Of a DNA stretch of 64,000 nucleotides, positions 14,677 to 24,376 are shown piece by piece. A program made the position numbers and the translations under genes. Source of the stretch: Thioclava pacifica DSM 10166 (GTDB lineage: Bacteria > Pseudomonadota > Alphaproteobacteria > Rhodobacterales > Rhodobacteraceae); the NCBI RefSeq assembly GCF_000714535.1, contig NZ_AUND01000038.1:62001-126000 (forward strand), given 5' to 3'. Every line of letters starts with the position of its first letter. Positions within the stretch are counted from its first letter, which is position 1. The notes beneath the pieces were generated by a model, which saw nothing but the letters and a program-made list of their open reading frames with translations, had not been told where the DNA came from and did not search any database.

Positions 14677-16487
14677 TCGACGGTCACCGATTTCGCGAGA
14701 TTGCGCGGCTGGTCGACATCCGTGCCCTTCGCGACCGCCGTGTGATAGGCCAGAAGCTGCGCCGGGATCGCGTAGAGGATCGGCGCGAAGGGTTCCGCGA
14801 TCTCGGGCATCTGCAGCGTCGCCCAGGTGCCGTCTCCGGCGACCGAGAGGCCCTTGGCGTCCGAGGCCAGCAGCACCATCCCGTGACGCGCCATCACCTC
14901 CTGCATGTTCGACACGGTCTTGTCGAAAAGCCGGTCATGCGGCGCCATCACGATCACCGGCACGGAGCGGTCGATCAGCGCGATCGGCCCGTGTTTCAGC
15001 TCGCCCGACGCATAACCTTCGGCGTGGATGTAGCTGATTTCCTTGAGTTTCAGCGCGCCTTCGAGGGCAAGCGGATACATCGGACCGCGCCCCAGGAAGA
15101 GGATGTCCTGCGCCTCGGCGAGGCTCTCGGCGAGCTTCGCGATCGGCTCGGAAAGGCCCATCGCCTGGTTCAGAAGGCCCGGCAGGCTGCGCAGCGCCTC
15201 AGTATGCGCGGCGAGGGTCGCATCGTCGATCTGCCCCCGGTCACGACCCGCCTGCAGCGCCATCACGGCCAGCACCAGAAGCTGCGCGGTAAAGGCCTTG
15301 GTGGAGGCAACGCCGACCTCGACGCCCGCGAGGATCGGCAGCGCGATATCGGCTTCGCGCGCGATCGACGAGCTGGGCACGTTCACCACGGCCACCGTCT
15401 TCGCGACGTTTTCCGAGCAATAGCGCAGAGCCGCGAGCGTGTCTGCGGTCTCGCCCGACTGGCTGACGAAGATCGCGAGGCTGCGCTCGGACAGCGGCGG
15501 CTCGCGGTAGCGGAACTCGGAGGCCACGTCGATCTCGCAGGGGATGCGGGCAAACTCCTCGAACCAGTATTTCGCGACCGCGCAGGCGTAATGCGCCGTG
15601 CCGCAGGCAATAAGGATAATCCGGTCGATGTTGGAAAAGTCCAAGTCTGCGGGCAGATTTAGCCCCGTCGCGGGCAGGTAATGTCGCAAAGCATCCGCCA
15701 GCACCACCGGCTGCTCGGCGATTTCCTTGGCCATGAAATGCTTGTAGCCGCCCTTTTCGACCTGCGCCTGACCGAGGTCGATGCGCTGCTCGTCGCGGTT
15801 CGCACGACGGCCGGCCGCGTCGAAGATCTCGGCGCCTGCGCGGGTGATGAAGGCATAGTCGCCCTCTTCGAGATAGGTGATCCGGTCGGTCATCGGCGCG
15901 AGCGCAATCGCGTCCGAGCCCACGAACATCTCGCCATCGCCATGCCCGATCGCCAAGGGCGAGCCCTTGCGCGCGGCGATCATCAGATCATCCTCGCCAT
16001 CGAAGAGCCACAGCAGCGCGAAGGCGCCTTCCAGCTTGCCCAGCGTCTCGACCGCGGCCGCGCGCGCATCCATCCCGCGATCCATGAACATGCGGGTGAG
16101 AAGGGCGACGGTCTCGGTATCGGTTTGGGTCTCGGGAGTGATCCCGGCCTCGGCCAGCTCGGCGCGCAGTTCGCGGAAATTCTCGATGATGCCGTTATGG
16201 ACGACCGCAACGGGGCCGGAGCGATGCGGATGGGCGTTGCCTTCGGTCGCTGCGCCATGCGTCGCCCAGCGGGTATGGCCGATGCCCGACTTGCCCGCGA
16301 GCGGCTCATGCACCAGCAGGTCCGAGAGGTTCCACAGCTTGCCCACCGCCCGGCGGCGGTCGAGCTTGCCATTGTTCACCGTCGCGATTCCGGCGCTGTC
16401 ATAGCCGCGATATTCGAGCCGTTTGAGGCTTTCGACCAGCAAGGGGGAAACTTCGTGATTCCCGAGAACGCCAATAATTCCACACAT
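14673..16487 (-). CDS. glmS: Glutamine-fructose-6-phosphate aminotransferase (isomerizing)
   Basis: 604 aa. Makes glucosamine-6-phosphate from fructose-6-phosphate and glutamine, the first step to UDP-GlcNAc. The Ntn-type glutaminase domain (residues 1-~240) begins MCGIIGV with nucleophile C2. Two SIS sugar-isomerase domains follow (FVSQSGETADTLAALR; EISYIHAEGYASGELKHGP). It ends LAKSVTVE as usual. Three bases downstream of glmU and translationally coupled to the AlkD-like gene. No glmS ribozyme would be expected in this phylum and none is seen in the 3-base gap. Confidence 0.97.
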   Translation of the reverse strand: MCGIIGVLGNHEVSPLLVESLKRLEYRGYDSAGIATVNNGKLDRRRAVGKLWNLSDLLVHEPLAGKSGIGHTRWATHGAATEGNAHPHRSGPVAVVHNGIIENFRELRAELAEAGITPETQTDTETVALLTRMFMDRGMDARAAAVETLGKLEGAFALLWLFDGEDDLMIAARKGSPLAIGHGDGEMFVGSDAIALAPMTDRITYLEEGDYAFITRAGAEIFDAAGRRANRDEQRIDLGQAQVEKGGYKHFMAKEIAEQPVVLADALRHYLPATGLNLPADLDFSNIDRIILIACGTAHYACAVAKYWFEEFARIPCEIDVASEFRYREPPLSERSLAIFVSQSGETADTLAALRYCSENVAKTVAVVNVPSSSIAREADIALPILAGVEVGVASTKAFTAQLLVLAVMALQAGRDRGQIDDATLAAHTEALRSLPGLLNQAMGLSEPIAKLAESLAEAQDILFLGRGPMYPLALEGALKLKEISYIHAEGYASGELKHGPIALIDRSVPVIVMAPHDRLFDKTVSNMQEVMARHGMVLLASDAKGLSVAGDGTWATLQMPEIAEPFAPILYAIPAQLLAYHTAVAKGTDVDQPRNLAKSVTVE

Positions 16488-16490
16488 TTA

Positions 16491-17837
16491 TCAGTCTTTC
16501 TTCATGCGGCGCGCTTTCTCGGCGCGCAGCTTGGCAAAGAGTTTCTTGGCAAGTCCCGGACGCGTCACCTGCTCGGCACGCTCGATCGCGATGGCCTCGG
16601 CGGGCACGTCCTTGGTGATGACCGAACCCGAGCCCGTCAGCGCGCCGTCGCCCACCGTCACCGGGGCCACCAGCATCGTATCCGAGCCGATGAACGCGTT
16701 GGCGCCAATCGTGGTGCGATGCTTCATCACCCCGTCGTAATTGCAGGTCACGGTGCCCGCCCCGATATTCGTATGCTCGCCGATATCGGCATCGCCCAGA
16801 TAGGTGAGGTGGCCAACCTTTACACCTTCGGCGAGGATCGAGTTCTTCACCTCGACGAAATTGCCGATATGCACATCCTCGGCCAGCTCCGCGCCGGGGC
16901 GCAGGCGGGCGAAGGGACCCACGGTCGCCCCGCGCGAGATATGGCAGCCCTCGAGATGGCAGAAGGCCTCGATCGCGGCGCCGGATTCGATGGTCACGCC
17001 GGGGCCGAAGACCACGTTCGGGCCGATCACCACGTCGCGCCCGATATAGGTGTCGAGCGCGAACCAGACGGTTGCGGGATCGACCATCGTGACGCCGTTG
17101 TCCTGCGCCTCGGCGCGCATCCGCTCCTGAAACAGCGCCTCGGCGCGGGCGAGCTCGGCGCGGGTGTTGATGCCGAGCGTTTCGGCTTCCTCGCAGGTCA
17201 CGACCTCGGCCGTCAGGCCGCGCGCGCGCGCGGCCGCCACGATGTCGGTGAGGTAGTATTCGCCCGCCGCATTGTCGTTCGACAGCCCGGCGACCAGTTC
17301 GGTCAGCAGGATCGCGTCGCACGCAATCACACCGGAATTGCAAAGTTTTATCGCTCGCTCTTCATCCGTCGCGTCCTTGAATTCGACGATCCGCTCGAGC
17401 GCATTTCCAAGCGCGACAAGCCGCCCGTAACGGCCCGGATCGGCGGCTTCGAAGCCCAGCACCGTCACGGCGGCATCGGACTCGGCCAGACGTTCCAGCG
17501 TCTCGGGGCGGATGAAGGGCGTGTCGCCGTAGAGCACGATCACGCGACCGTCGAACCCGTCGAGCAGGGGCAGAGCCTGGGCCACCGCATGACCCGTTCC
17601 AAGCTGCTCTTCCTGCAGCACGATCTGGGCCTCGGGGTCGATCTTGCTCACCGCCTTTTTCACCTGATCCGCGCCATGGCCTGCGACCACGATCACTGTC
17701 TCGGGCTCGAGTGCCCGGCCAGCGGCCAGCGCATGGGCCACCAGCGGCGCACGGCCGACCTGATGAAGGACCTTCGGCAGATCGGAATTCATGCGGGTGC
17801 CTTGCCCCGCGGCGAGAGTGATCAGTGCAATGGCCAT
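16491..17837 (-). CDS. glmU: Bifunctional glucosamine-1-phosphate acetyltransferase / N-acetylglucosamine-1-phosphate uridylyltransferase
   Basis: 448 aa. Makes UDP-GlcNAc for peptidoglycan and LPS. The N-terminal nucleotidyltransferase domain carries LAAGQGTRMNSDLPKVLH, the family signature with the RxxxxxK motif. Then come left-handed beta-helix hexapeptide repeats (~250-425) with HIGNFVEVK, GAGTVTCNYDGV and HRTTIGANAFIGS. First gene of glmU-glmS-alkD-like, divergent from the phosphoglycolate phosphatase gene with a 110-base shared upstream region. Confidence 0.97.
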   Translation of the reverse strand: MAIALITLAAGQGTRMNSDLPKVLHQVGRAPLVAHALAAGRALEPETVIVVAGHGADQVKKAVSKIDPEAQIVLQEEQLGTGHAVAQALPLLDGFDGRVIVLYGDTPFIRPETLERLAESDAAVTVLGFEAADPGRYGRLVALGNALERIVEFKDATDEERAIKLCNSGVIACDAILLTELVAGLSNDNAAGEYYLTDIVAAARARGLTAEVVTCEEAETLGINTRAELARAEALFQERMRAEAQDNGVTMVDPATVWFALDTYIGRDVVIGPNVVFGPGVTIESGAAIEAFCHLEGCHISRGATVGPFARLRPGAELAEDVHIGNFVEVKNSILAEGVKVGHLTYLGDADIGEHTNIGAGTVTCNYDGVMKHRTTIGANAFIGSDTMLVAPVTVGDGALTGSGSVITKDVPAEAIAIERAEQVTRPGLAKKLFAKLRAEKARRMKKD

Positions 17838-17947
17838 GAGAAACCTTTTCTTCTGCTCGCCCCCGTTTTACGCATTGGCAACTTTGCCGCAAGTGGGGTG
17901 TCTTCACGCTTCCTTTCGCGGTGTTACGAGCTGAAAAAGGAGAGCCG

Positions 17948-18625
17948 ATGCGCACGGTGGTTTTCGATCTCGATGGCACGCTGGCCGATACGTCGGGCGA
18001 TCTGATTGCGGCGGCCAATGCCTGTTTCACGGCGCGGGGCCATGCGGCGCAGCTCGACCCGGCCAGCGATGCGCTGATCGCCTTTCATGGCGGGCGTGCG
18101 ATGCTCACGGCAGGCTATGACCGGCTGGGCATTCCCGAGGATGAGCGCGAGGCCTTGATCGAGGCCGATTACTACCCGCTTCTGGCCTATTACGGCGAGA
18201 ATATCGATCGTCACACGACGCTTTACCCCGGGGCCGTTGCCGCAGTTCAGGCCTTGCGCGCGCAAGGCTATGCCACCGCGATCTGCACCAACAAACCCGA
18301 GGGACTGGCGCGCGATCTGCTGGCGAAGTTCGAGATCTCGGAACTTTTCGATGCGCTGATCGGGGCCGATACGCTGCCGCTGCGCAAGCCCTCGCCCGAG
18401 CCCTATCACGCCGCGGTCGAGCGGGCCGGGGGGACGGTGAGCGCCTCGCTTCTGGTGGGCGACACCAATACCGATCGCGAAACCGCGCGGGCGGTGGGCG
18501 TCCCGTGCATCCTCGTCACGTTCGGCCCCGAGGGTCGCGCTATCGAGCGGCTCGCCCCCGAGGCGCTGCTTGATCATTTCGACGCGCTGCCCGATCTGGT
18601 CGCGGGGATGCTCGGGAGCGCTTGA
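17948..18625 (+). CDS. gph: Phosphoglycolate phosphatase-like HAD hydrolase
   Basis: 225 aa HAD-superfamily phosphatase. Motif I is VVFDLDGTLADT, motif II includes CTNKP, and motif III/IV is KPSPEPYHAA ... LLVGDTNTD. The cap and length fit Gph, which dephosphorylates 2-phosphoglycolate produced by RuBisCO or DNA repair; other sugar phosphates are possible. ATG 17948 is preceded by AAAAAGGAG, which excludes the in-frame GTG at 17921. Its stop is 50 bases before the chosen MFS start, suggesting an operon gph-MFS-aminotransferase. Confidence 0.88.
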   Translation: MRTVVFDLDGTLADTSGDLIAAANACFTARGHAAQLDPASDALIAFHGGRAMLTAGYDRLGIPEDEREALIEADYYPLLAYYGENIDRHTTLYPGAVAAVQALRAQGYATAICTNKPEGLARDLLAKFEISELFDALIGADTLPLRKPSPEPYHAAVERAGGTVSASLLVGDTNTDRETARAVGVPCILVTFGPEGRAIERLAPEALLDHFDALPDLVAGMLGSA

Positions 18626-18675
18626 CAGGGCAGGGCGCGCGGCACAGCCTGCGCGCCTCACGCCGAGAGATCCCC

Positions 18676-19896
18676 ATGCACAGCCCGCAGATTGTCCCCG
18701 CCAAGCGTCACGCAACCGCATTCGTCCTGATCGCGGTGTTTCTCGACATGGTGGGCTTCGGGCTGATCATCCCGGTGCTGCCCTCATTGATCGCGCAAGT
18801 GGGACATGTCGATCTGGCGCAGGCGAGCCGGATCGGTGGCTGGATGTTCGCGGCCTTCTCACTGGCGCAGTTTTTGTTTGCACCGCTGATGGGGAACCTC
18901 TCGGATCGCTTCGGGCGGCGTCCGCTCCTGCTGCTCGCGATTGCGGGGCTGGGGGTCGATTATCTCTTTCACGCGTTTGCCCCGACCGTGTTCTGGCTGT
19001 TCGTGGGGCGGATCATTGCTGGGATCTGCGGGGCGTCCTACGTGATCGCCAACGCCTATCTCGCCGACGTCACTCCCCCGGCCGAACGCGCCCGTGCCTT
19101 TGGTCTGATCGGAGCGGCCTTTGGCTTCGGGTTCATCGCGGGTCCGGCCCTGGGTGGTTTTCTGGGGGAGCTCGGCCCGCGCGTGCCGTTCCTTGCCGCG
19201 GCGGCGCTCTCAGGGCTGAACCTGCTCTACGGCATCTTCGTGCTGCCCGAGAGCCTGCCGCCTGCGTTGCGCCGCCCGGTGAACTGGCGCGCCTGCAACC
19301 CGTTGGGTACGCTCAAGGTCTTTCGCCAATATCCCGGCGTCTTGCCGATGGGCGCGGCGCTTGGTGTTTATCTCTTCGCCTCCGCCGTCTATCCGGCGAT
19401 CTGGCCCTTTTGGGGCATGGCGAAATTCGGCTGGTCGGAGGGGCTGGTCGGGCTGACGCTGGCGGGCTACGGCATTGTGGCGGCGCTGTTTCAGGGCGGG
19501 CTCGCGGGCCCGCTTGCGCGCGCGATGGGCGAGGCGCGTGTGGCGGGGCTCGGGCTCGGGCTTGGCGCGGTTCTGGCGGTGGCGCTGGGCCTGTCGAACA
19601 GCCTCGCGATGGTGCTGATCGTGCTCGTGGTGACTGGGATCGAAGGGCTCGTGCAACCGATGATTTCCTCGCTGATGTCCAATGCCGTGCCCGAGGATGC
19701 GCAAGGCGCGCTGCAAGGCGGGATTTCGGCGGTGATGAACCTCGCGATGCTGTTGGGCACCTTGTTCTTCACCCAGATCTTCGGGATCTTCCTCGCCGAG
19801 ACCGCACCGATCCAGACGCCCGACATGGCCTTCTATGTTGCGGCCGTTATTCTTCTGGGCGCATGGGCGCTGTTCTGGCGCGCAAGGAAAGTGTGA
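18676..19896 (+). CDS. Major facilitator superfamily exporter, TetA-like
   Basis: 406 aa with 12 predicted hydrophobic helices. The loop between helices 2 and 3 contains the MFS motif [14 protein letters not shown], and helix 1 starts [15 protein letters not shown], both characteristic of the TetA/multidrug drug:H+ antiporter branch. The second half has the matching long loop. Substrate unknown; sequence alone does not justify calling it tetracycline resistance. ATG 18676 is preferred; the frame is open to a TTG at 18622 that overlaps gph. The aminotransferase gene begins 3 bases after the stop. Confidence 0.85.
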   Translation: MHSPQIVPAKRHATAFVLIAVFLDMVGFGLIIPVLPSLIAQVGHVDLAQASRIGGWMFAAFSLAQFLFAPLMGNLSDRFGRRPLLLLAIAGLGVDYLFHAFAPTVFWLFVGRIIAGICGASYVIANAYLADVTPPAERARAFGLIGAAFGFGFIAGPALGGFLGELGPRVPFLAAAALSGLNLLYGIFVLPESLPPALRRPVNWRACNPLGTLKVFRQYPGVLPMGAALGVYLFASAVYPAIWPFWGMAKFGWSEGLVGLTLAGYGIVAALFQGGLAGPLARAMGEARVAGLGLGLGAVLAVALGLSNSLAMVLIVLVVTGIEGLVQPMISSLMSNAVPEDAQGALQGGISAVMNLAMLLGTLFFTQIFGIFLAETAPIQTPDMAFYVAAVILLGAWALFWRARKV

Positions 19897-19899
19897 GCG

Positions 19900-21078
19900 A
19901 TGGACGAGATCTTCACCGGCAATTTCACCCAGCAGGAGCCGATCCCCGAAGACGCGATCGCGCGGGCGGTCGAGGTGATGCGCTCGGGCCGGTTGCACCG
20001 CTACAATACCGCGCCGGGCGAGGCTGGAGAGGTGGCGCTGCTCGAGCAGGACTTCGCGGCCTTCACCGGTGCGCGTTACTGTCTCGCGGTGGCTTCGGGC
20101 GGCTACGCGCTGGGATGTGCGCTGCGAGCGCTGGACGTCAAGCCGGGCGAGCGCGTGCTGACCAACGCGTTCACGCTCGCCCCCGTGCCCGGCGCGATTG
20201 CGGCTCTCGGCGCGCAACCCGTCTTCGTTGAGACCACCGAACACCTCACGATCGATTTCGAGGATCTCGCGGCCAAGGCCCCGCAAGCGCGGATCCTGAT
20301 GTTGTCGCATATGCGCGGCCATGTCTGCGACATGGACCGGCTGATGGAGATCGCGCGCGCCCATGGTCTGATTGTGATCGAGGATTGCGCCCATACGATG
20401 GGGGCGGAATGGGCGGGCGTGCCTTCGGGCCGTCACGGCGCTGTCGGTTGCTACTCGACCCAGACCTATAAGCACATGAATTCCGGCGAGGGCGGGCTGA
20501 TCGTCACCGATGATGCCGAGCTGGCCGCGAAGATGATCCTGCTGTCGGGCAGCTACATGATGTATCCGCGCCACCTCGCGGCGCCGGGGCCGGAGGCGTT
20601 CGAGGCGCTGAAATACGACACGCCCAATGTCTCGGGCCGGATGGACAATCTGCGCGCTGCGATCCTGCGCCCGCAATTGCCGTCGCTGCCCGATCGGGTC
20701 ATGCGCTGGAACGCGCTTTACCGGGTCATGGAGGCAGGGCTTGAGGATACGCCCGGCCTTGCGCTCATTACGCGCCCTCAGGCTGAAGCCTATGTCGGGT
20801 CGTCCTTCCAGTTTCGCCTGCCGGGGCGCGATGCGAAAGCAATGTGCGATCTGGTCGCGCGCTGCGCCGCGCGTGGGGTCGAGTTGAAATGGTTCGGCGC
20901 GGCCGAACCCGCGGGCTTTACCTCGCGCCATGACAGCTGGCGCTACGCGAAGGCGCAGCGCCTGCCGCAAACCGATGCGACACTGGCGAACCTTCTCGAT
21001 CTGCGTCTGCCGCTGACCTTCAGCGAAGCGGACGTAGCCCAGATCGCTCGCATCATCCGCGCCGAGGTTCTGGCCTGA
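19900..21078 (+). CDS. DegT/DnrJ/EryC1-type PLP-dependent aminotransferase
   Basis: 392 aa. PLP fold type I sugar-aminotransferase family: EDCAHTMGAEW carries the PLP-binding aspartate and YSTQTYKHMNSGEGG the presumed Schiff-base lysine. Family members aminate keto-sugars for surface polysaccharides or antibiotics. There are no nucleotide-sugar genes here except glmU/glmS on the other strand, so the substrate is not known. ATG 19900 lies three bases after the MFS stop. A hairpin-rich repeat element follows the gene. Confidence 0.85.
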   Translation: MDEIFTGNFTQQEPIPEDAIARAVEVMRSGRLHRYNTAPGEAGEVALLEQDFAAFTGARYCLAVASGGYALGCALRALDVKPGERVLTNAFTLAPVPGAIAALGAQPVFVETTEHLTIDFEDLAAKAPQARILMLSHMRGHVCDMDRLMEIARAHGLIVIEDCAHTMGAEWAGVPSGRHGAVGCYSTQTYKHMNSGEGGLIVTDDAELAAKMILLSGSYMMYPRHLAAPGPEAFEALKYDTPNVSGRMDNLRAAILRPQLPSLPDRVMRWNALYRVMEAGLEDTPGLALITRPQAEAYVGSSFQFRLPGRDAKAMCDLVARCAARGVELKWFGAAEPAGFTSRHDSWRYAKAQRLPQTDATLANLLDLRLPLTFSEADVAQIARIIRAEVLA

Positions 21079-21120
21079 GACCCGGGCAGGGGCGCCGCCC
21101 CTCTTTCCTGCGGAAATTCA

Positions 21121-21224
21121 CCCCGAGATATTTGGGTCAAGAAGAAGAGAACGTGCGCCCCTCTTCTTCTTGATGAAAATATCTCGGGGGAGTCGCGCCC
21201 TGGCGCGGCGGGGGCAGCGCCCCC
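21121..21224. repeat. Intergenic inverted-repeat element (ATATTT family) with GC hairpin
   Basis: Arms 21121-21149 and 21161-21189 match at 25 of 29 positions (CCCCGAGATATTT outer part, CAAGAAGAAGAG inner part) around an 11-base loop. A second hairpin, GGGGGC/GCCCCC with triloop AGC (21210-21224), follows. The same composite design recurs at 27648-27741 and 53157-53223. It probably terminates the aminotransferase transcript, but A/T runs at the stem base are short. Confidence 0.75.
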
Positions 21225-21285
21225 TGCACGCTTGCTTTTCTGCCCGCGCCTTCGCTAGATCGGAGAAGACAAGGAGGCAGGCCCG

Positions 21286-22014
21286 GTGCTGATACAGGTT
21301 GGACAGGCGCGCACGATCGCGGTCGATCTTCGGCTGGCGATCTGGCTGTCTCTTGTTGCGGGCGCCGTCAATGCGGCCGGGTTCCGGGCGCTTGGTTATT
21401 TCTCCGCCAATATGACGGGCAACGTCTCGATGGCCTCCGACATGCTGGCGCTCGGTCGGTTCGCTGGCGCGTTCTGGCTGTTGATGCTGCTTCTGGCCTT
21501 CGTTCTGGGGGCGTTCGTGTCGGGTTTGCTGATCGCCGCCGGTGAGCGGCGCAATCTGCGTGGCATCTATGCCTTCTCGATCCTGTTGGAGGCGGGGCTG
21601 CTAGTGGCATTGGCGCTTCTCGATCTGATCTGGACGGCGCAGGCGGGTGGGCAGTTGATGATGGTGGGGCTCAGCATGCTGATGGGATTGCAGAACGCCG
21701 CGACCACGAAGATTTCGGATGCGAAGGTGCGCACGAGCCATGTCTCGGGGATTGCGACCGATCTCGGGTTGGAGCTGGCGGAGCTGTCGCGCGGGCGGGC
21801 CACGCTCGATCCGGCGCGGCGCGACGTGTTGCTGGCGCGGTTGGTCCTTCATCTCGCCACGCTCTTTGCTTTCTTCGGCGGCGGGATTTCGGGCGTCTGG
21901 GGCTATGAGCGGATCGGGCCGGTGGTCTTCGTGATCATCGCCGCACTTCTGGTGCTGATCGCGTTGCCGGAATTGCGCAAGGCTTACCGCTCCGGCGAGA
22001 GCGGGCGCGGGTAA
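21286..22014 (+). CDS. DUF1275 (YoaK-type) integral membrane protein
   Basis: 242 aa with about six hydrophobic segments. The opening (LVAGAVNAAGFRALGYFSANMTGNVS) and the motif GLQNAATTKISDAKVRTSHVSGIATDLG are diagnostic of the DUF1275 family, whose function is unknown. The start is GTG at 21286, supported by AAGGAGG 8 bases upstream. It appears to be a single-gene unit between the repeat element and the helicase gene. Confidence 0.88.
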   Translation: MLIQVGQARTIAVDLRLAIWLSLVAGAVNAAGFRALGYFSANMTGNVSMASDMLALGRFAGAFWLLMLLLAFVLGAFVSGLLIAAGERRNLRGIYAFSILLEAGLLVALALLDLIWTAQAGGQLMMVGLSMLMGLQNAATTKISDAKVRTSHVSGIATDLGLELAELSRGRATLDPARRDVLLARLVLHLATLFAFFGGGISGVWGYERIGPVVFVIIAALLVLIALPELRKAYRSGESGRG

Positions 22015-22154
22015 CGCGAAGCTCCGCCGATTATGGGCCGACTGCGCAGAATAAAGTATACATTCTTGAAAAGACCCGCTATGGACGCGCTTTCCGTCGC
22101 ACACCGCGACCCTGCGCGGCACGGCTCGCCGCACTCGACTGGACTTCTCCTCTG

Positions 22155-24200
22155 ATGATCTCTCCCCTTTCCGAAGCGCTCGCCGAGCGCGGTTACGACA
22201 CACTTACCCCGGTGCAGGAGGCGGTGATCGCCCCCGAACTCGCGGGCTCTGACCTGCTGGTCTCGGCGCAGACCGGCTCGGGCAAGACGGTGGGGTTCGG
22301 GCTTGCGATCGCGCCGACGCTTTTGGGCGAGGCGGAGAAATTCGGCCCGCCGGCGGTGCCGCTGGCGCTTGTCGTGGCGCCGACACGCGAACTGGCCTTC
22401 CAGGTGATGCGCGAGCTGTCCTGGCTTTATGCCAAGACCGGCGCGGTCGTGGCCTCTTGCGTGGGCGGCATGGATATCCGGCAGGAACGGCGCGCGCTCG
22501 ATCGCGGCGCCCATGTCGTGGTCGGCACACCCGGGCGTCTGCGCGACCATATCGAACGGGGCTCGCTCGATCTGGGCGATGTGCGCGCGGTGGTGCTCGA
22601 TGAGGCGGACGAGATGCTCGATCTCGGTTTCCGCGAGGATCTGGAATTCATTCTCGGCGCGGCCCCTGAAGAGCGCCGGACGCTGCTGTTCTCGGCCACC
22701 GTCTCGCCGATGATCGCGCGGCTGGCCGAGCAGTTCCAGCGCGAGGCGCAGCGGATCAACACGATCGGCGCGGCCGAGCAGCATGCCGACATTTCCTATC
22801 AGGCACTGCGCGTCGCGGCCCCCGACAGCGAACATGCGATCTTCAACCTGCTGCGCTATCACGCCGATGAAAGCGCGATCGTTTTCGCCAATACCCGTGC
22901 TGCCGTGACGCATCTGACGACACGGCTCGGCAATCGTGGCCTCGCGACGGTGAGCCTCTCGGGCGAGCTGAGCCAGGCCGAGCGCAGCCATGCGCTGCAA
23001 GCGATGCGCGACGGGCGGGCGCGGGTCTGCGTCGCGACCGATGTGGCCGCACGCGGGATCGACCTGCCCAAGCTCAGCCTCGTGATACATGCGGATCTGC
23101 CGACCAATACCGAGACGCTGCTGCACCGTTCGGGTCGCACGGGCCGGGCCGGGCGCAAGGGGATCTCGGCGCTGATCGTGCCGCCGAAGATGGTCAAGCG
23201 CGCCGAGCGCCTGCTGAAATGGGCGAAGATCGAGGCGGACTGGGGCTTCGCGCCCTCGGCCGACGAGATCCTCCGCCGCGATGAAGAACGGCTGATGTCC
23301 GACCCGTCCTGGGAGACGCCGTTGACCGAGGAGGAGGCCGCTTTCGCCGCGCGCCTGCTCGCGCAGCGCAGCCCCGAGGTGGTCGCGGCGGCTTTCCTGC
23401 GCCTGCACCAGTCGCGCCATGCCGCCCCCGAGGATCTGCTGCCGCCGGAGACGAAACCCGCCCGCGAAGAGCGCGATTTCGGGCCGAGCCGCTGGTTTGC
23501 GCTCTCGGTGGGGCGTGACGATCGGGCCGAGCCGCGCTGGCTGTTGCCGGTTCTGCGCCGCGCCGCCGATCTCGAGCGCAACGCGATCGGCGCGATCCGC
23601 ATTCAGCAGAGCGAGACCTTCGTGGAGATCGCCGAGTCGAGCGCCGAGCAGTTCCTTGGTGCGATCGATGCCGAAGGCGCGCTGACCGAGGAAATCTCGG
23701 TGCGCCCTCTCGATGGTCCGCCGAATTTCCAGCGTGGCCGCGCGCCGCGCCCCGAAGGCGGCAAGCCGCGCTTCGAGGGCAAGAAGCCGCGTTCGGACCG
23801 GCCCGCGCGCCAGTTCGACGAGGCCTCGAAGCCTGAGCGCAAAGCCAAGCCTGCGGCGGAGCGCCCGAAACACTGGGAGCAGAAAGAGGAGGGCGACAAA
23901 CCCTCGAAATTCGCCAAGGCGGCTCCGAAGAAAGAAGCCAAGCGCAAGGCGAAATGGTCGCCCGAGGCCGAAGCGCCGGATCGGCCCGAATTCGATGCGG
24001 AGACCGCGCGCAAGCCTGCGCCCTCGGGCAAGGGCGCGAAATATGCGCCGCGCAAGCCGGCGGCTGGCAAGGGCGGGAAGCCGTTCAAGAAGGGCAAGCC
24101 CGGCGCAAGCGGGGATGGAAAACCCTTCAAGGGGGGCGCGAAACCCTCGCGCAAACCGCGCACCAGCGGCAATGACGCTCCGCGTCGTCCGAAGCGCTAA
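22155..24200 (+). CDS. DEAD-box ATP-dependent RNA helicase with DbpA-like RNA-binding domain and basic tail
   Basis: 681 aa. Helicase motifs are in order: TPVQEAV (Q), SAQTGSGKT (I), APTRELA (Ia), TPGRL (Ib), LDEADEM (II), SAT (III), ARGID and HRSGRTGRAGRKG (VI). Residues ~445-515 (WFALSVGRDDRAEPRWLLP ... ETFVEI) resemble the DbpA/DeaD RNA-binding domain. The final ~165 residues are rich in Lys, Pro, Arg and Gly and probably bind RNA nonspecifically. A role in ribosome assembly or cold growth is likely from family knowledge. ATG 22155 is the first in-frame start after a promoter-like AT-rich patch near 22062. Confidence 0.9.
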   Translation: MISPLSEALAERGYDTLTPVQEAVIAPELAGSDLLVSAQTGSGKTVGFGLAIAPTLLGEAEKFGPPAVPLALVVAPTRELAFQVMRELSWLYAKTGAVVASCVGGMDIRQERRALDRGAHVVVGTPGRLRDHIERGSLDLGDVRAVVLDEADEMLDLGFREDLEFILGAAPEERRTLLFSATVSPMIARLAEQFQREAQRINTIGAAEQHADISYQALRVAAPDSEHAIFNLLRYHADESAIVFANTRAAVTHLTTRLGNRGLATVSLSGELSQAERSHALQAMRDGRARVCVATDVAARGIDLPKLSLVIHADLPTNTETLLHRSGRTGRAGRKGISALIVPPKMVKRAERLLKWAKIEADWGFAPSADEILRRDEERLMSDPSWETPLTEEEAAFAARLLAQRSPEVVAAAFLRLHQSRHAAPEDLLPPETKPAREERDFGPSRWFALSVGRDDRAEPRWLLPVLRRAADLERNAIGAIRIQQSETFVEIAESSAEQFLGAIDAEGALTEEISVRPLDGPPNFQRGRAPRPEGGKPRFEGKKPRSDRPARQFDEASKPERKAKPAAERPKHWEQKEEGDKPSKFAKAAPKKEAKRKAKWSPEAEAPDRPEFDAETARKPAPSGKGAKYAPRKPAAGKGGKPFKKGKPGASGDGKPFKGGAKPSRKPRTSGNDAPRRPKR

Positions 24201-24219
24201 CTTATCTGAAAAGCTGATG

Positions 24220-24247
24220 AAAACGCCCTCCTTGCGGGGGCGTTTTT
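24220..24247 (+). terminator. Terminator after the DEAD-box helicase gene
   Basis: Stem AAAACGCCC/GGGCGTTTT (24220-24228 with 24238-24246) around a 9-base loop, continuing in a T-run CGTTTTTC. A classic intrinsic terminator. Confidence 0.9.
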
Positions 24248-24347
24248 CTGTTCCGGCCGGACTGATAGGCAAGGAGCCCTGTCCGCTAGGCGATGCGACG
24301 CCACCCGCCCTCCCTTGCATTGAGAACCGCTTTCGGTCGCTGGGCTC

Positions 24348-24376
24348 TTGACGCGATTCACTTTGCGCTAGTAAAT
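24348..24376 (+). promoter_or_regulatory. Putative sigma-70 promoter of the leucine-catabolism operon
   Basis: TTGACG (24348-24353) and GTAAAT (24371-24376) are separated by 17 bases, about 36 bases before the ivd start. The -10 end touches the palindrome at 24376-24389, so a repressor bound there would block the promoter. Confidence 0.55.

Noticed and set aside
18622-18675. TTG 18622 as start of the MFS exporter
   Set aside because: It would overlap the phosphatase gene and add a polar Arg-rich leader before helix 1; ATG 18676 gives the normal family start.
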